DNA of 64,000 nucleotides from an uncultured Clostridia bacterium (GCA_949949035.1 CATLHJ010000001.1:95823-159822); one strand, 5' to 3'. Shown: positions 46,732-57,512, counted from the first letter of the stretch. Numbers and translations are program-made. Notes: generated by a model not told the origin, from the sequence alone.

Positions 46732-47568
46732 ATGAAATTAAGCATTGACATTTTGAAGGAAGACCCCCAAGAACTGGCCGAATACCAAGCGATGATGGTG
46801 GCCGACGAAAAGGCAGGTAATTTTACGCACGACCACGACGTGGTCGACCCGAATACTTACGACCCAGTTGACGAAAACTTCCCCTATATTCGCCGTGGTT
46901 TTAAGTGGTGGTGGAAGCAACACTTTTGGGGCATGGTCGTCCGTTTATATAGTCGCAAAATTAATCGCGAGTTATTGAACCTAAAAGTGGAAGGTCGGGG
47001 AAACTTGCGGGGCGTGAAGGCGGCGATTGTGACCTGCAATCACATCAGCAAAGTTGACAGTTTCGCGGTGCGGGGTGCGTTACGGTCGGACGTAATGTAC
47101 GTTGGCGCCGAGTGGAACAACTGGCGGGGCTACATGGGCGAATTGGCCCGCAATACGGGCTACATTGCGTTGCCCAGTTCGATGAAACTTTCGTTAATGC
47201 GTAACTTTACTAACGCCATCAAATATTATTTGGGTAAGGGCAAAAAGATTTTAATTTACCCCGAGCAAGCAATGTGGCGCGAATACCGCAAACCACGACC
47301 GTTACGTCCGGGGGCGTTCCATTATGCGGTGCAAAACAACGTCCCGATTATCCCCATGTTTATTACGATTAAGGACAAACCGCAAATGGTTGATGCTAAC
47401 GGTAAGGCCAACTTCGGGGACTATACTATTCACATTTTGCCGCCAATTTATCCCGACCCCGAATTATCGGTGAAAGATAACGAGCAACAAATGCAAACCA
47501 AAAACGCCCAAACGTGGCGCGAAGTTTACGAACGGGTTTACCAAAAGCCATTGGTTTACGAAAAGTAA
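46732..47568 (+). CDS. PlsC-type 1-acylglycerol-3-phosphate acyltransferase
   Basis: A 278-residue acyltransferase. The catalytic HX4D motif is in CNHISKVD (about residues 102-109), and the IYPEQAMWR region stands where EGTR-type motifs occur, with Gln for Gly. A 70-residue acidic, aromatic N-terminus precedes the domain. It would acylate lysophosphatidic acid, or possibly a glycolipid given the GT8 gene in the same operon. AAAGGAG precedes the ATG. Confidence 0.87.
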   Translation: MKLSIDILKEDPQELAEYQAMMVADEKAGNFTHDHDVVDPNTYDPVDENFPYIRRGFKWWWKQHFWGMVVRLYSRKINRELLNLKVEGRGNLRGVKAAIVTCNHISKVDSFAVRGALRSDVMYVGAEWNNWRGYMGELARNTGYIALPSSMKLSLMRNFTNAIKYYLGKGKKILIYPEQAMWREYRKPRPLRPGAFHYAVQNNVPIIPMFITIKDKPQMVDANGKANFGDYTIHILPPIYPDPELSVKDNEQQMQTKNAQTWREVYERVYQKPLVYEK

Positions 47569-47608
47569 ATAATCTCACCAAAATTTTCTACTTTTTTCGC
47601 AAAGGGTA

Positions 47609-47637
47609 TTGATTTCGCCACTAACATAGTGTATCCA
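47609..47637 (+). promoter_or_regulatory. Promoter of 60-residue peptide gene, leaderless, with overlapping inverted repeat
   Basis: TTGATT (47609-47614), 17 bp, TATCCA (47632-47637), then 7 bases to ATG 47645. An inverted repeat CTAACAT-N9-ATGTTAG (47621-47643) covers the -10. Confidence 0.6.
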
Positions 47638-47644
47638 TGTTAGC

Positions 47645-47827
47645 ATGGATAAAAAGAATAAACAAAAATTAAAAGCATTAAATATGAAAAAAGGGGTAAA
47701 TGATTTAAAAAATTCGGAACTTATTTCCGTTGCGGCACAGGGTGTTGCTAAAGGTATGGCGCTGTCGGCGACTATTGGGTTGGTTAGTGGTGTGGCTGCG
47801 TCAGTTTTGGATATTAACATACAGTAA
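47645..47827 (+). CDS. 60-residue basic peptide with hydrophobic C-terminal helix
   Basis: A short protein: Lys-rich first 22 residues, then NSELISVAAQG and a small-residue-rich hydrophobic helix (about residues 32-56, several Gly, Ala, Val). The layout recalls membrane-active peptides or bacteriocin precursors, but the cleavage motif would be AQG rather than a double glycine, and no transporter or immunity gene is near. It has its own promoter overlapped by an inverted repeat, suggesting repression. Unrecognised. Confidence 0.55.
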   Translation: MDKKNKQKLKALNMKKGVNDLKNSELISVAAQGVAKGMALSATIGLVSGVAASVLDINIQ

Positions 47828-47917
47828 AAAGCCCGCTTTTAGCTAAGCCATTTTGACTGCCGGAACGAAGCGACAGCACTTGTAGCAAGACAAGCACACG
47901 CCTAAGTGCCAAAAATG

Positions 47918-47946
47918 TTTACATTATAATTTTATTATGCTATAAA
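47918..47946 (+). promoter_or_regulatory. Promoter of DUF4180 gene
   Basis: TTTACA (47918-47923), 17 bp, TATAAA (47941-47946). A leader of about 40 bases with GAGG precedes ATG 47993. Confidence 0.65.
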
Positions 47947-47992
47947 ATTTTTGCTCAAACATAACAATAAAGAATAATTTAGCGAGGTAATG

Positions 47993-48355
47993 ATGAATTT
48001 TGCTATTGCAAATAAAAACGGCATTATTTGTGCGGTTGTAGATAACGATGAACAAGTTATTTATGACGAGCAATCTGCTTTGGATTTGTTAATAAATGCA
48101 AAACATAAGGCCGGAACGAAAAATATAATTATTGACAAAAATTTGATTAGAGAAGATTTTTTCATTTTGAGTACGGGACTTGCCGGTGCAATTTTGCAAA
48201 AATTTATAAACTATGGTGGCAGAATTGCAATTTTCGGCGATTTTTCAAAATATACAAGTAAGCCACTAAAAGATTTTATTTATGAAAGCAATAAAGGCAA
48301 AAATATTTTTTTCGTTTCAACAAAAGAAGAAGCAATTATAAAATTGTGTAAATGA
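47993..48355 (+). CDS. DUF4180 family protein, atypical composition
   Basis: A 120-residue protein resembling DUF4180 (dependence on position of DNLINAKHKAGT-like helix, IREDFFILSTGLAGAILQKF, RIAIFGDFS, SKPLKDFIYESNKGKNIFFV). The family is of unknown function. Two adjacent ATGs (47990, 47993) are possible; the second gives the usual MNF start. The gene is clearly more AT-rich than its neighbours, with AAA, ATT and AAT codons dominating, and has a conventional leader with a ribosome site. This points to recent horizontal acquisition. Confidence 0.75.
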   Translation: MNFAIANKNGIICAVVDNDEQVIYDEQSALDLLINAKHKAGTKNIIIDKNLIREDFFILSTGLAGAILQKFINYGGRIAIFGDFSKYTSKPLKDFIYESNKGKNIFFVSTKEEAIIKLCK

Positions 48356-48375
48356 ATTACAATGCCGAGCGGATA

Positions 48376-48409
48376 AAAACAGGTGAGATTATTTAATCTC
48401 ACCTGTTTT
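48376..48409. terminator. Bidirectional terminator
   Basis: A 14-bp stem AAAACAGGTGAGAT/ATCTCACCTGTTTT with loop TATTTA, between convergent genes. Confidence 0.9.
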
Positions 48410-48459
48410 GTAGTTGTGAAGATTAATGCCCTTGGTTGGACTTTTTATGTTTATAGTTA

Positions 48460-49185
48460 TTACTCTGTGTCCAAGGCTTTGTAGATGTTAAGTATGGTGT
48501 TCGGGTTGTCTTGTTCCAGTTGGCGGAGCAGTTCTTTAGTGGCTTGGCGTTTGCCGGTTTTGCCGCATTGACCCAGTGGGCAACCGCAATGAATAAAGTG
48601 TAAGTCGTTCGCGTCGCGCCAGTTGGCAATATCTCGTTCGCGTACTAAACAAAACGGACGGATTAGTTGCATGCCGGTAAAGTTTTTGCTGTCCAATTTT
48701 GGTGGCATCGTTTTGATTTTCGCGTTGTAAAACAAGTTCATCACGACCGTTTCGGCAATGTCGTCCAAGTGGTGTGCCAAGGCAATTTTGTTACACCCGC
48801 GTTTTTGGGCTTCGGCGTATAGGTAGCCGCGACGCATGCGGGCACAAAGGTAGCACGGTGAACCGCCCGCGGTGGTAACGACCTTAAAAATCGGTGACGG
48901 AAAAATTTCCAACGGAATACCTAATTGTTTGGCGGTGTTTTTGACGGTGGTCAGGTCTTGTTCACTGTAACCCGGGTTCATGCACAAGAAAACCACGGAA
49001 AAGTTTTCGCGGTGGGCAAGTTTACTTTGACGGGACAGTTCTTGTAAACACAAAGCCAAGGCAAAACTGTCTTTACCGCCAGAAACGCAAACCGCAATTT
49101 TGTCGCCGTCCGCGATTAAATGGTACTTGTCAATCGCTCGAATAAAAGGGGGCCACAAGTGGTGGTTTTTAGAAATAGATTTCAT
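48460..49185 (-). CDS. ttcA: TtcA-family tRNA thiolation ATPase
   Basis: A 241-residue PP-loop protein with SGGKDSFALAL (about residues 36-46), the PCYLCARMRR CxxC pair (about 109-118), ALAHHLDDIAET, and a late cysteine motif (HCGCPLGQC). TtcA binds an iron-sulfur cluster through two CxxC cysteines plus one and makes 2-thiocytidine in tRNA; the Clostridial relatives may modify other positions. Start ATG 49185 lies inside the end of the upstream gene; an in-frame TTG at 49197 is an alternative. It ends about 50 bases from the terminator at 48376-48409. Confidence 0.85.
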   Translation of the reverse strand: MKSISKNHHLWPPFIRAIDKYHLIADGDKIAVCVSGGKDSFALALCLQELSRQSKLAHRENFSVVFLCMNPGYSEQDLTTVKNTAKQLGIPLEIFPSPIFKVVTTAGGSPCYLCARMRRGYLYAEAQKRGCNKIALAHHLDDIAETVVMNLFYNAKIKTMPPKLDSKNFTGMQLIRPFCLVRERDIANWRDANDLHFIHCGCPLGQCGKTGKRQATKELLRQLEQDNPNTILNIYKALDTE

Positions 49186-50443
49186 ACTTCTTAACAATAT
49201 TACGCTTGGCCCGCAGTTTCATGTCTTTGGCGGAAACATTGGTGCTTAAACGACCTTTGGTAACATCAATTTCAAGCGTGTCGCCCATTTGTACGTTGGC
49301 AAAGTCTTGGTTATCAAAACCGTGCGGGGTAATATTGGCCACCGTTAATACGGGGGTAGTGGCACAGTAACCATCAGTAATTAAGGCGATGTCGCTGGCT
49401 TTGTTCATCGCCATTATGGTTTTAGCAATAATAGAAACATCGCAGTGTAAACAGTTTTGCAAAACGATGACTCCATTATCAATCGCATTGGAAGTTAGCG
49501 CCATTAACGCGTCGGTTAGACTGCGGTAAACCCACGCTTGACCAGTGGTTGTTAGGGGGGCAGTATCGGCGGAGACCACATAGGCTTCGTTTGCTAAATT
49601 GCCTTTTAACGATGGGAACAAGCCCGCGGGAATTTTTAAGTCAATCATGGTTAGTAATTGGGAAAATTGCAAAACGCCCGTAATGTTACCGCCGTTGGCT
49701 TGGTATTGCGCCAAGTTCTCGGTTAAGGTACGTTTACTAATTAAGCGTTTGGTGGTGATAATGTCATCGGCCCGTTCTTTGGCAGCAACACCGGTAGCAA
49801 CGGCAAAATCCAAAGTCGCACCTTGGTTAACTACCAGTTTACTGGCACCGGGCAAGGTTAAGCCGAACGCTTCTGCCAGTTGCCAAAAGGATAAAGTTAA
49901 AGTATCCGACGGGGCAGTGCCGACTTGACGCGCCGCTGTGGTAATTAAATGGTCAAGATCAGTTGCCTTAATCTCGCGGGTAGCAACTTTGCCCGCCGCC
50001 ATTAACATGGTTTCGTCGTAAGTCGGATTGATACCCACGGGCATTAACAATACTGGGCAGTTACAGCGGGTGCAACCCTCCAAAATCCCCAGTCCCATGA
50101 CGCTGTTGTCAATTACTGCAACTACGCAGTCTAACAAGTTGGTACGGGCAAGTGCTTCCACACTCTTGGCCACAAAGTCCGTGTAATTGCGGGTGTACTT
50201 GGCGGTAGCCGGTGTTAAACGCTTAACGTAGTCAAAGTTTTCAAGATTAAACGTTAATGGTACAGCATTCTCCTTACGGACACCAAAAGCCAAATTCTCC
50301 ATAATTTTGCGGGTACCATTTTGGACACAATCAATGATGCCAATCACCAAGACATTGTTTTCACCTTGGATCGTGACGCCAGACGCTGCTAAATCCGCCA
50401 GTTTTAATAATTTAGTACTTTTATCGTATGAGCGTAAATTCAT
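49169..50443 (-). CDS. IlvD/Edd dehydratase homologue lacking iron-sulfur ligands
   Basis: A 424-residue protein; IlvD enzymes are about 555. Resemblance to IlvD is clearest at AEAFGLTLPGASK, TLTENLAQYQANGGNITGVLQ, SDIALITDGYCATTP and MGDTLEIDVTKGRLS. The three Cys regions that hold the [2Fe-2S] cluster (the CDK and CPGAGSCGG motifs and the N-terminal Cys) have no Cys equivalent here. Dehydratase chemistry by the known route is therefore unlikely. No branched-chain amino-acid genes are near. The start at 50443 follows TATAAT by 6 bases; the longer frame up to 50479 overlaps the promoter. Confidence 0.7.
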   Translation of the reverse strand: MNLRSYDKSTKLLKLADLAASGVTIQGENNVLVIGIIDCVQNGTRKIMENLAFGVRKENAVPLTFNLENFDYVKRLTPATAKYTRNYTDFVAKSVEALARTNLLDCVVAVIDNSVMGLGILEGCTRCNCPVLLMPVGINPTYDETMLMAAGKVATREIKATDLDHLITTAARQVGTAPSDTLTLSFWQLAEAFGLTLPGASKLVVNQGATLDFAVATGVAAKERADDIITTKRLISKRTLTENLAQYQANGGNITGVLQFSQLLTMIDLKIPAGLFPSLKGNLANEAYVVSADTAPLTTTGQAWVYRSLTDALMALTSNAIDNGVIVLQNCLHCDVSIIAKTIMAMNKASDIALITDGYCATTPVLTVANITPHGFDNQDFANVQMGDTLEIDVTKGRLSTNVSAKDMKLRAKRNIVKKYEIYF

Positions 50444-50449
50444 ACCCAT

Positions 50450-50479
50450 ATTATAACATAGGCGTTTCTTTCCCTGCAA
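50450..50479 (-). promoter_or_regulatory. Promoter of IlvD-like gene, leaderless
   Basis: Minus strand: TTGCAG (50474-50479), 18 bp, TATAAT (50450-50455), then 6 bases to ATG 50443. It lies within the end of the upstream M1 peptidase gene. Confidence 0.7.
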
Positions 50480-51929
50480 GGTAATTGTTGATATAATTGA
50501 TTAAATCATGTCCCAATTCGGCTTCCAAAGTGCTAATCAACGTGTAACTATCCCCAAATTGGAAACAATGAGCGGCGGCAAACTTACCTAACGCATGGTT
50601 AAGGTTTTTATGGCCGACCATGGTGGTAATATTGTAAAACAACAACATGCCACGGGCGTAAGTGTTAACGGTGTATTCGGACGACGATTTATACCCCAGC
50701 AAGCCTAGCAGCATCTGTCGAGTGTAGGGAACTTTATATTCGTCCATAATATTTTCAAACATTTTAATCGTGTTCAAATTATCTTCAGCGGTGGCGGTTA
50801 AGGTCTTTCCGTACTGCGGGTGGTCCTCAAAGAAGGCGGCGGTACTGTATTCAGCCAAACCTTCGTCGATCCACGCCGTTGCGTTTTGGTTATTACCGAC
50901 CAGTCCGTACCACCATTGGTGCGCAATTTCGTGCACGATAACGGTTTGATATTGTAATTGATCAGTAACGTCTAAGGAAATGTAAACTAAGGCTCCGTAT
51001 TCCATACCGCCGTGTAAAAAGTCGGTTTGCACTACGGCTAAGGTTGAGTAGGGGTAGTCAATAAATTGCCCCGAAAAGTACGCTAGGGCATTGCTGGCCG
51101 TGTAAAGACTGATTTCCGGAATGGGGTCGTTTAAGTAGTAATAATTAACCATCGTATCACCGACCGCACGGGAAATAACGTTGAAATCACGGGACAAAAC
51201 TATGGCAAAGTCACGGAGCAGGTAACCACGGTAATGGTTGTCGCCAACTTGCTCCCCACTGGCGGCAACTATGTAACCGGCGGGGGCGTGAAAAGTTACG
51301 TCGAAGTTATAGGCTTCGTTATAAAAGGGGTCGCCATTACTGCTGTACGGGTAAATATCCCAATCGTTATCGTAAACTACGGGGATAGCGTAGAAGTTCC
51401 CTAAATTGACCGTGTTTTTGGTATACCCCAATCGGTGTTTAACGTTAGGTAATTTAATGGTGTATTCCAAAGTGATATCAACGCTTTGTTCCGGAGATAA
51501 TGCTTTGGTCAGCGGTACCGTAACCACGGTGTTGTCAGTTTCACCAAGAATAGTATGAGGGGTGGTGACCTTAACGTACCCCGCATCAAAATCGTTAGGG
51601 TAGGCGCGACTAATTTCGTTTTTGGCTACTGCTGGGTAACGGGCGTCTTTTTGGTAGGCGTTGGCGTACAAATAAAACTTAACGGCACTTAAACTGCGGT
51701 TAGTGTGGTTGCGGTAGGTGGTAACTTGCTTAACCGCCAAAGTGTGGTTGTTTTCGCTGTAATGGCAATCTAAATTGATGGTGCCGGCGTCTTGGGCCGC
51801 AGTCTGCAAAGCGGTTAAGTACACTGTGGGTTGGGTTAATTTACCCAAGCCAACTACACTTAAAACAATCGCGACGGTTAAGACACAGGCAATCACCAAA
51901 GCCCAAATTTTACGTTGCCACTTGCTCAT
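50451..51929 (-). CDS. Membrane-anchored M1-family metallopeptidase
   Basis: A 492-residue zinc aminopeptidase-like protein. An N-terminal membrane helix (about residues 8-30) places the catalytic part outside. It has a beta-rich N-terminal domain, the substrate motif GGMEYG (about 307-312), the zinc motif HEIAHQWW (about 336-343), and the downstream Glu in WIDEGLAEY. Start 51929 is chosen because it gives a clean signal anchor; an in-frame ATG at 51980 would add 17 residues. Relatives are the M1 peptidases of Clostridia with unknown substrates. Confidence 0.9.
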   Translation of the reverse strand: MSKWQRKIWALVIACVLTVAIVLSVVGLGKLTQPTVYLTALQTAAQDAGTINLDCHYSENNHTLAVKQVTTYRNHTNRSLSAVKFYLYANAYQKDARYPAVAKNEISRAYPNDFDAGYVKVTTPHTILGETDNTVVTVPLTKALSPEQSVDITLEYTIKLPNVKHRLGYTKNTVNLGNFYAIPVVYDNDWDIYPYSSNGDPFYNEAYNFDVTFHAPAGYIVAASGEQVGDNHYRGYLLRDFAIVLSRDFNVISRAVGDTMVNYYYLNDPIPEISLYTASNALAYFSGQFIDYPYSTLAVVQTDFLHGGMEYGALVYISLDVTDQLQYQTVIVHEIAHQWWYGLVGNNQNATAWIDEGLAEYSTAAFFEDHPQYGKTLTATAEDNLNTIKMFENIMDEYKVPYTRQMLLGLLGYKSSSEYTVNTYARGMLLFYNITTMVGHKNLNHALGKFAAAHCFQFGDSYTLISTLEAELGHDLINYINNYLAGKETPML

Positions 51930-51965
51930 AATCAATCTTATTACGCGAAGCGCAGGAAAAAGACT

Positions 51966-54108
<2,143 letters not shown>

Positions 54109-54112
54109 TTTA

Positions 54113-54151
54113 TTTGTCGAGTTACGACGTAATAAAAAACATTTTGTCGAA
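54113..54151 (-). promoter_or_regulatory. Two 0A-like boxes upstream of the Spo0A-type gene
   Basis: TTTGTCGA (54113-54120) and TTTTGTCGAA (54142-54151) on the plus strand match the Spo0A box core TGTCGAA fully or nearly so. They lie between the regulator and the divergent zinc-ribbon gene. Confidence 0.65.
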
Positions 54152-54214
54152 TAATCACGAAATATCCAAACGAAAGCAATATACAGATTTATACATTTTT
54201 CTTTACTTTTGTTG

Positions 54215-54243
54215 TTGACATATTACTTAATTGGGAATATATA
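54215..54243 (+). promoter_or_regulatory. Promoter of acidic zinc-ribbon gene, leaderless
   Basis: TTGACA (54215-54220), 17 bp, TATATA (54238-54243), then 9 bases to ATG 54253. Confidence 0.7.
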
Positions 54244-54252
54244 TTGTACAAT

Positions 54253-54786
54253 ATGGCAGAACAATACATTAAATGTCCTAAATGTGACTTAAATTACTGC
54301 ACAAAAAAAGAAAAAATTTGTGCCAGTTGCAAACAAAAAATGAAAACCATTTCTACCAACCTGTTAGACTCGGGGAAAGTGGCAGAATTGGGCTTGTGTC
54401 CCATCTGTAAAGTTAACTACATTACCGAAGACGAAACTGTTTGTTCGACTTGCTACGCCGATACCGATTTAACCGACGACGAAATTATGGCTATGTATGG
54501 GGAAAAGGAAAGTGTGGACGACGATGATGACGATGACACCGGTGACGATGAGGGTTTGAATCCCGTCGATGACGACGATTTGACGTTAGCGGAAGACGAT
54601 GATCTGGAATTACTGAATGTCGCGGGCATTGATAACGAAGACGACGATGAATTGAGCGAAGACGATGACGAAGATATGGTTGATCCGTTGGAAGAAGATT
54701 TTGACGATGACGACGAATTAGACGATGATGACTTTGATTTAGATGATGAAGACGACGATGACGATGATGATGAAGACAAAGATTGA
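54253..54786 (+). CDS. Double zinc-ribbon protein with highly acidic tail
   Basis: A 177-residue protein, unrecognised as a family. Residues 8-30 hold CPKC...CASC and residues 49-72 hold CPIC...CSTC, two probable four-Cys zinc sites. From residue 88 to the end the chain is almost only Asp and Glu with a few hydrophobic residues, comparable to the acidic tail of the RNA polymerase delta subunit. Acidic tails of this type mimic nucleic acid or bind basic proteins. It is divergent from the Spo0A-type gene with 0A-like boxes between them, so sporulation-linked control is possible. Confidence 0.7.
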   Translation: MAEQYIKCPKCDLNYCTKKEKICASCKQKMKTISTNLLDSGKVAELGLCPICKVNYITEDETVCSTCYADTDLTDDEIMAMYGEKESVDDDDDDDTGDDEGLNPVDDDDLTLAEDDDLELLNVAGIDNEDDDELSEDDDEDMVDPLEEDFDDDDELDDDDFDLDDEDDDDDDDEDKD

Positions 54787-54789
54787 CGA

Positions 54790-55704
54790 TTAGGCTGGCG
54801 TGCCGGGCACAGTGGTTTGGTTGCTGGCTGGAGTTTTGTCTTTTTTCTGGCGGTGAGTAATTTTAGCAAACCAGTTTTCAATTTGCGTTTGGTATTTACA
54901 AAACAACAAAAATAAAATTCCCAAGACAATAAAAATAGTAACCCACACGGGGATGCCCCAGCCACTAAACGGAATTATCGAACCCGTTCCCAAAAAGCAA
55001 ACGGTGGCGATATATAATGGTTTGGCGATTAGCATGGTAAAAATAAAGAACGAGAATCTCATGCTGGTTAAACCCGCCACAATACACAAAATGTCATCAG
55101 GGAAAAAGGGTAATACCTGCATAATTAGGAACAGTAAGTTTCCTTTATTACCCAGTTGGCGTAAATATTTTTCGGTGGCTTCTTTACCGATGCACCACAC
55201 AACTGCTTTTTGTCCAAAAATGCGCCCCAGATAAAAACAGATAACCGAGCCAACCACGGCCGTGGTGTAAGTTAGAAAAAAGGTTTGCCAAGGCCCGAAA
55301 ATGGCAATGCCGGCTAAAATGATTAAGAACCCAGGCAGTGGTAAAACGATGACGTCTAGTAATTTTAACACAATGAATACAACGTACGCCCAACCGCCCG
55401 TTTGTAAAATTAAGTCTTTAATACTGTTTAGGTCGGACAAGTCGTCAAACAATCCGCACCAATGCAAAACGGCCAAAGCACCGATAATGATAAAAGTTAG
55501 TACGTTAAAAACAAATAAACTGCGGGCCCACGCTTGGCGTTTGATGATTAGACAAATTATGGAACCAAAAGTAAAAGTGACGCAACACACGTAGCCCAAA
55601 ACTTGCAGGTACCATTCGACGCGGTTAAGACACACGAGCAGGGCGGCAATCATCGTGGCCAGTAGTAGCAAATTAACAACAACCAGCCACCAGTTTTTTT
55701 TCAA
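54790..55704 (-). CDS. TVP38/TMEM64 (VTT domain) membrane protein
   Basis: A 304-residue integral membrane protein. Two or three N-terminal helices (residues 5-75) precede the VTT/DedA-like core: KLLDVIVLPLPGFLIILAG, FGPWQTFFLTYTTAVVGSVICFYLGRIFG, and the late FPDDILCIVAGL motif. The C-terminus is Lys/Pro/Thr-rich. Related proteins act as lipid scramblases or transport undecaprenyl phosphate. It starts inside the end of pgsA (4-base overlap), so a joint role in membrane lipids is likely. Confidence 0.87.
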   Translation of the reverse strand: MKKNWWLVVVNLLLLATMIAALLVCLNRVEWYLQVLGYVCCVTFTFGSIICLIIKRQAWARSLFVFNVLTFIIIGALAVLHWCGLFDDLSDLNSIKDLILQTGGWAYVVFIVLKLLDVIVLPLPGFLIILAGIAIFGPWQTFFLTYTTAVVGSVICFYLGRIFGQKAVVWCIGKEATEKYLRQLGNKGNLLFLIMQVLPFFPDDILCIVAGLTSMRFSFFIFTMLIAKPLYIATVCFLGTGSIIPFSGWGIPVWVTIFIVLGILFLLFCKYQTQIENWFAKITHRQKKDKTPASNQTTVPGTPA

Positions 55705-56270
55705 GCGGACACCTCGGTAGTGGTGGATTGTTTTAAGGCATGTAAGGCTTTAACATTGCGAATCGTGTATAAAGTTAATGTCATTAACATCAACACGTCA
55801 CAAATTATCAATAAGGTTGCCGACCAAGCATCAGGGATGTTTGTCCAAACTACATGCACTAACATAGTAAAGTACAAAAAGAAGGTGGTAACTTTGCCGT
55901 GCCATTGGGCGCTATAAGTAGTACCAGTCTTCTTAATAATGATTAAGCCCTCAATGCCCAAAATGGTTTCTTTAATTAAAAACATAATCAGGATAATAAA
56001 GACAACCGGACTGAATACGCATAAGCTGATGATAATGGCCAATAAAGTTAACTTATCGGCGATCGGGTCCAAGGCCTTACCCAAGGGGCTAACCATGTTA
56101 AAATGACGAGCGATAAAGCCATCGACGACATCGGTTAATCCCGAAAGAATAATTAGGCCTGCTGTCCAATAAACGGCTCCGGAAAAAAACGCCCACAGAA
56201 TGAACGGGATTAAAATAATCCGCAGGCAGGATAAAACATTAGGAATGGTGAAAATCTGTTTTTTGTTCAT
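55701..56270 (-). CDS. pgsA: CDP-diacylglycerol-glycerol-3-phosphate 3-phosphatidyltransferase
   Basis: A 189-residue multi-helix membrane enzyme that makes phosphatidylglycerol phosphate. The CDP-alcohol phosphatidyltransferase motif is complete: DVVDGFIAR, then GKALDPIADK (DGx2ARx8Gx3Dx3D, about residues 48-70). It begins NKKQIFTIPNVLSCLRI, typical of PgsA. A GAGGTG site precedes the ATG, with TATTAT as a possible -10, so this unit has a conventional leader. Overlaps the downstream VTT gene. Confidence 0.94.
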   Translation of the reverse strand: MNKKQIFTIPNVLSCLRIILIPFILWAFFSGAVYWTAGLIILSGLTDVVDGFIARHFNMVSPLGKALDPIADKLTLLAIIISLCVFSPVVFIILIMFLIKETILGIEGLIIIKKTGTTYSAQWHGKVTTFFLYFTMLVHVVWTNIPDAWSATLLIICDVLMLMTLTLYTIRNVKALHALKQSTTTEVSA

Positions 56271-56422
56271 TGGTAAAACACCTCTCTATAATATGCCCAA
56301 TTATTGACGGATTGGCAAGTAACCGTGTATAAATTCTTTTTCTTGTAACACAAAATGGTAGAACGGTGACTCAGTTAAAAAAATCGTAATTAGGTGCCGA
56401 ACAGCAAAATTTACTTAATTTG

Positions 56423-56456
56423 CAACCTGCAGTTTACCTTTAGAAACCGCAAGTTG
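56423..56456. repeat. Imperfect inverted repeat upstream of XRE gene
   Basis: Arms of 13 bases (56423-56435 and 56444-56456) pair with two mismatches. It lies in a 246-base intergenic region that is otherwise featureless apart from the two flanking promoters, and may be an operator. Confidence 0.4.
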
Positions 56457-56516
56457 GTTGTTTGGTTATGAAAAAAAATGTATGCTGATGATATTATAAA
56501 TGTCGAGGAGGTTAAA

Positions 56517-57488
56517 ATGACATTAGGTGAAAAATTAGCCAAGGCGCGTAAAGAAAACAACATAACCCAAGAGGAACTGGCCGATACTTTGGGGGTAACG
56601 CGACAGTCAATCAGTAAATGGGAATCAGACTTGGCTTACCCAGAAACTGATAAACTCATTAAAATGAGTAACTTATTTGGTTGTTCACTGGATTACTTGC
56701 TTAAAGAAAAGGCAACTACGCAAGCAACATCTTTTAATCAAGATATTACCGAAAAAAGGGCGGTTTCGGTTGAAGATGCTAAACGTTTTTTAACGGCTCA
56801 ACGACGGACTACCGTCCCGATGGCCATTGCTACTGTTTTATGCATTCTTTCGCCATTGTGTTTAATGTTGCTCGCGGGGTTTGCGGATGTGGGAAAATAT
56901 GGAATCAGTATGGAATTAGCGTGTGGCGTTGGTCTGTCTGTAATGCTGTTAATGGTAGCTTCGGCGGTGGGAATTTTTATTTTTAGTGGCAAATACGGTA
57001 AGGATTTTGCCTTTTTACAAACTGATGAGATAATTGTGTCGCGCGAGTTAGCAACTTTCGTACAGGCCCAAAAACAGGCTTTTTATAATAAGTACCTCGC
57101 GGCCAATCTCTGCGGCAGTGTATTGTGCATTTTGTCAATGGTTCCATTGTTTATGGGAATTTGGTTGTTTAAGAATGAACCACTGATGATATTAGTTATG
57201 GTTTGTATAATGCTGGTTCTGGTTGCCATCGCCGTGTTCGCTTTTGTTAGTGTTGGTATTCGTTGGGCCGGTTACCATAAATTGTTGCAGACAGGACAAT
57301 TTACTCCCGAACAAAAGCGTAAAAGTAAACTTATGCAAACGGTCACTTCCATTTATTGGTTGGTAATTACGGCTTTGTTTCTGTTAATCAGTTTTACTAC
57401 CGAAAGATGGGACTTGACTTGGTTACTTTGGGCCGTGGCGGGAGTTTTGTATCCGGCTTTGGTGGCGGTACTGAATATTAAACGTTAA
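56517..57488 (+). CDS. XRE-family regulator with C-terminal membrane domain
   Basis: A 323-residue protein. Residues about 4-60 form a helix-turn-helix (QEELADTLGVTRQSISKWESD), and residues 105-320 contain five or six membrane helices. It belongs to the common Clostridial type of membrane-bound repressors. ATG 56517 has a strong GAGGAGG site; an in-frame start at 56478 lacks one. It shares its general design with the regulator at 44948-45568 but has a longer membrane part. Confidence 0.85.
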   Translation: MTLGEKLAKARKENNITQEELADTLGVTRQSISKWESDLAYPETDKLIKMSNLFGCSLDYLLKEKATTQATSFNQDITEKRAVSVEDAKRFLTAQRRTTVPMAIATVLCILSPLCLMLLAGFADVGKYGISMELACGVGLSVMLLMVASAVGIFIFSGKYGKDFAFLQTDEIIVSRELATFVQAQKQAFYNKYLAANLCGSVLCILSMVPLFMGIWLFKNEPLMILVMVCIMLVLVAIAVFAFVSVGIRWAGYHKLLQTGQFTPEQKRKSKLMQTVTSIYWLVITALFLLISFTTERWDLTWLLWAVAGVLYPALVAVLNIKR

Positions 57489-57512
57489 CATAAAGTAGCC
57501 CGTTTATATAAA

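Noticed and set aside
54453..54965. Minus-strand poly-Ser frame
   Set aside because: It is the antisense of the Asp/Glu-rich tail of the zinc-ribbon protein.
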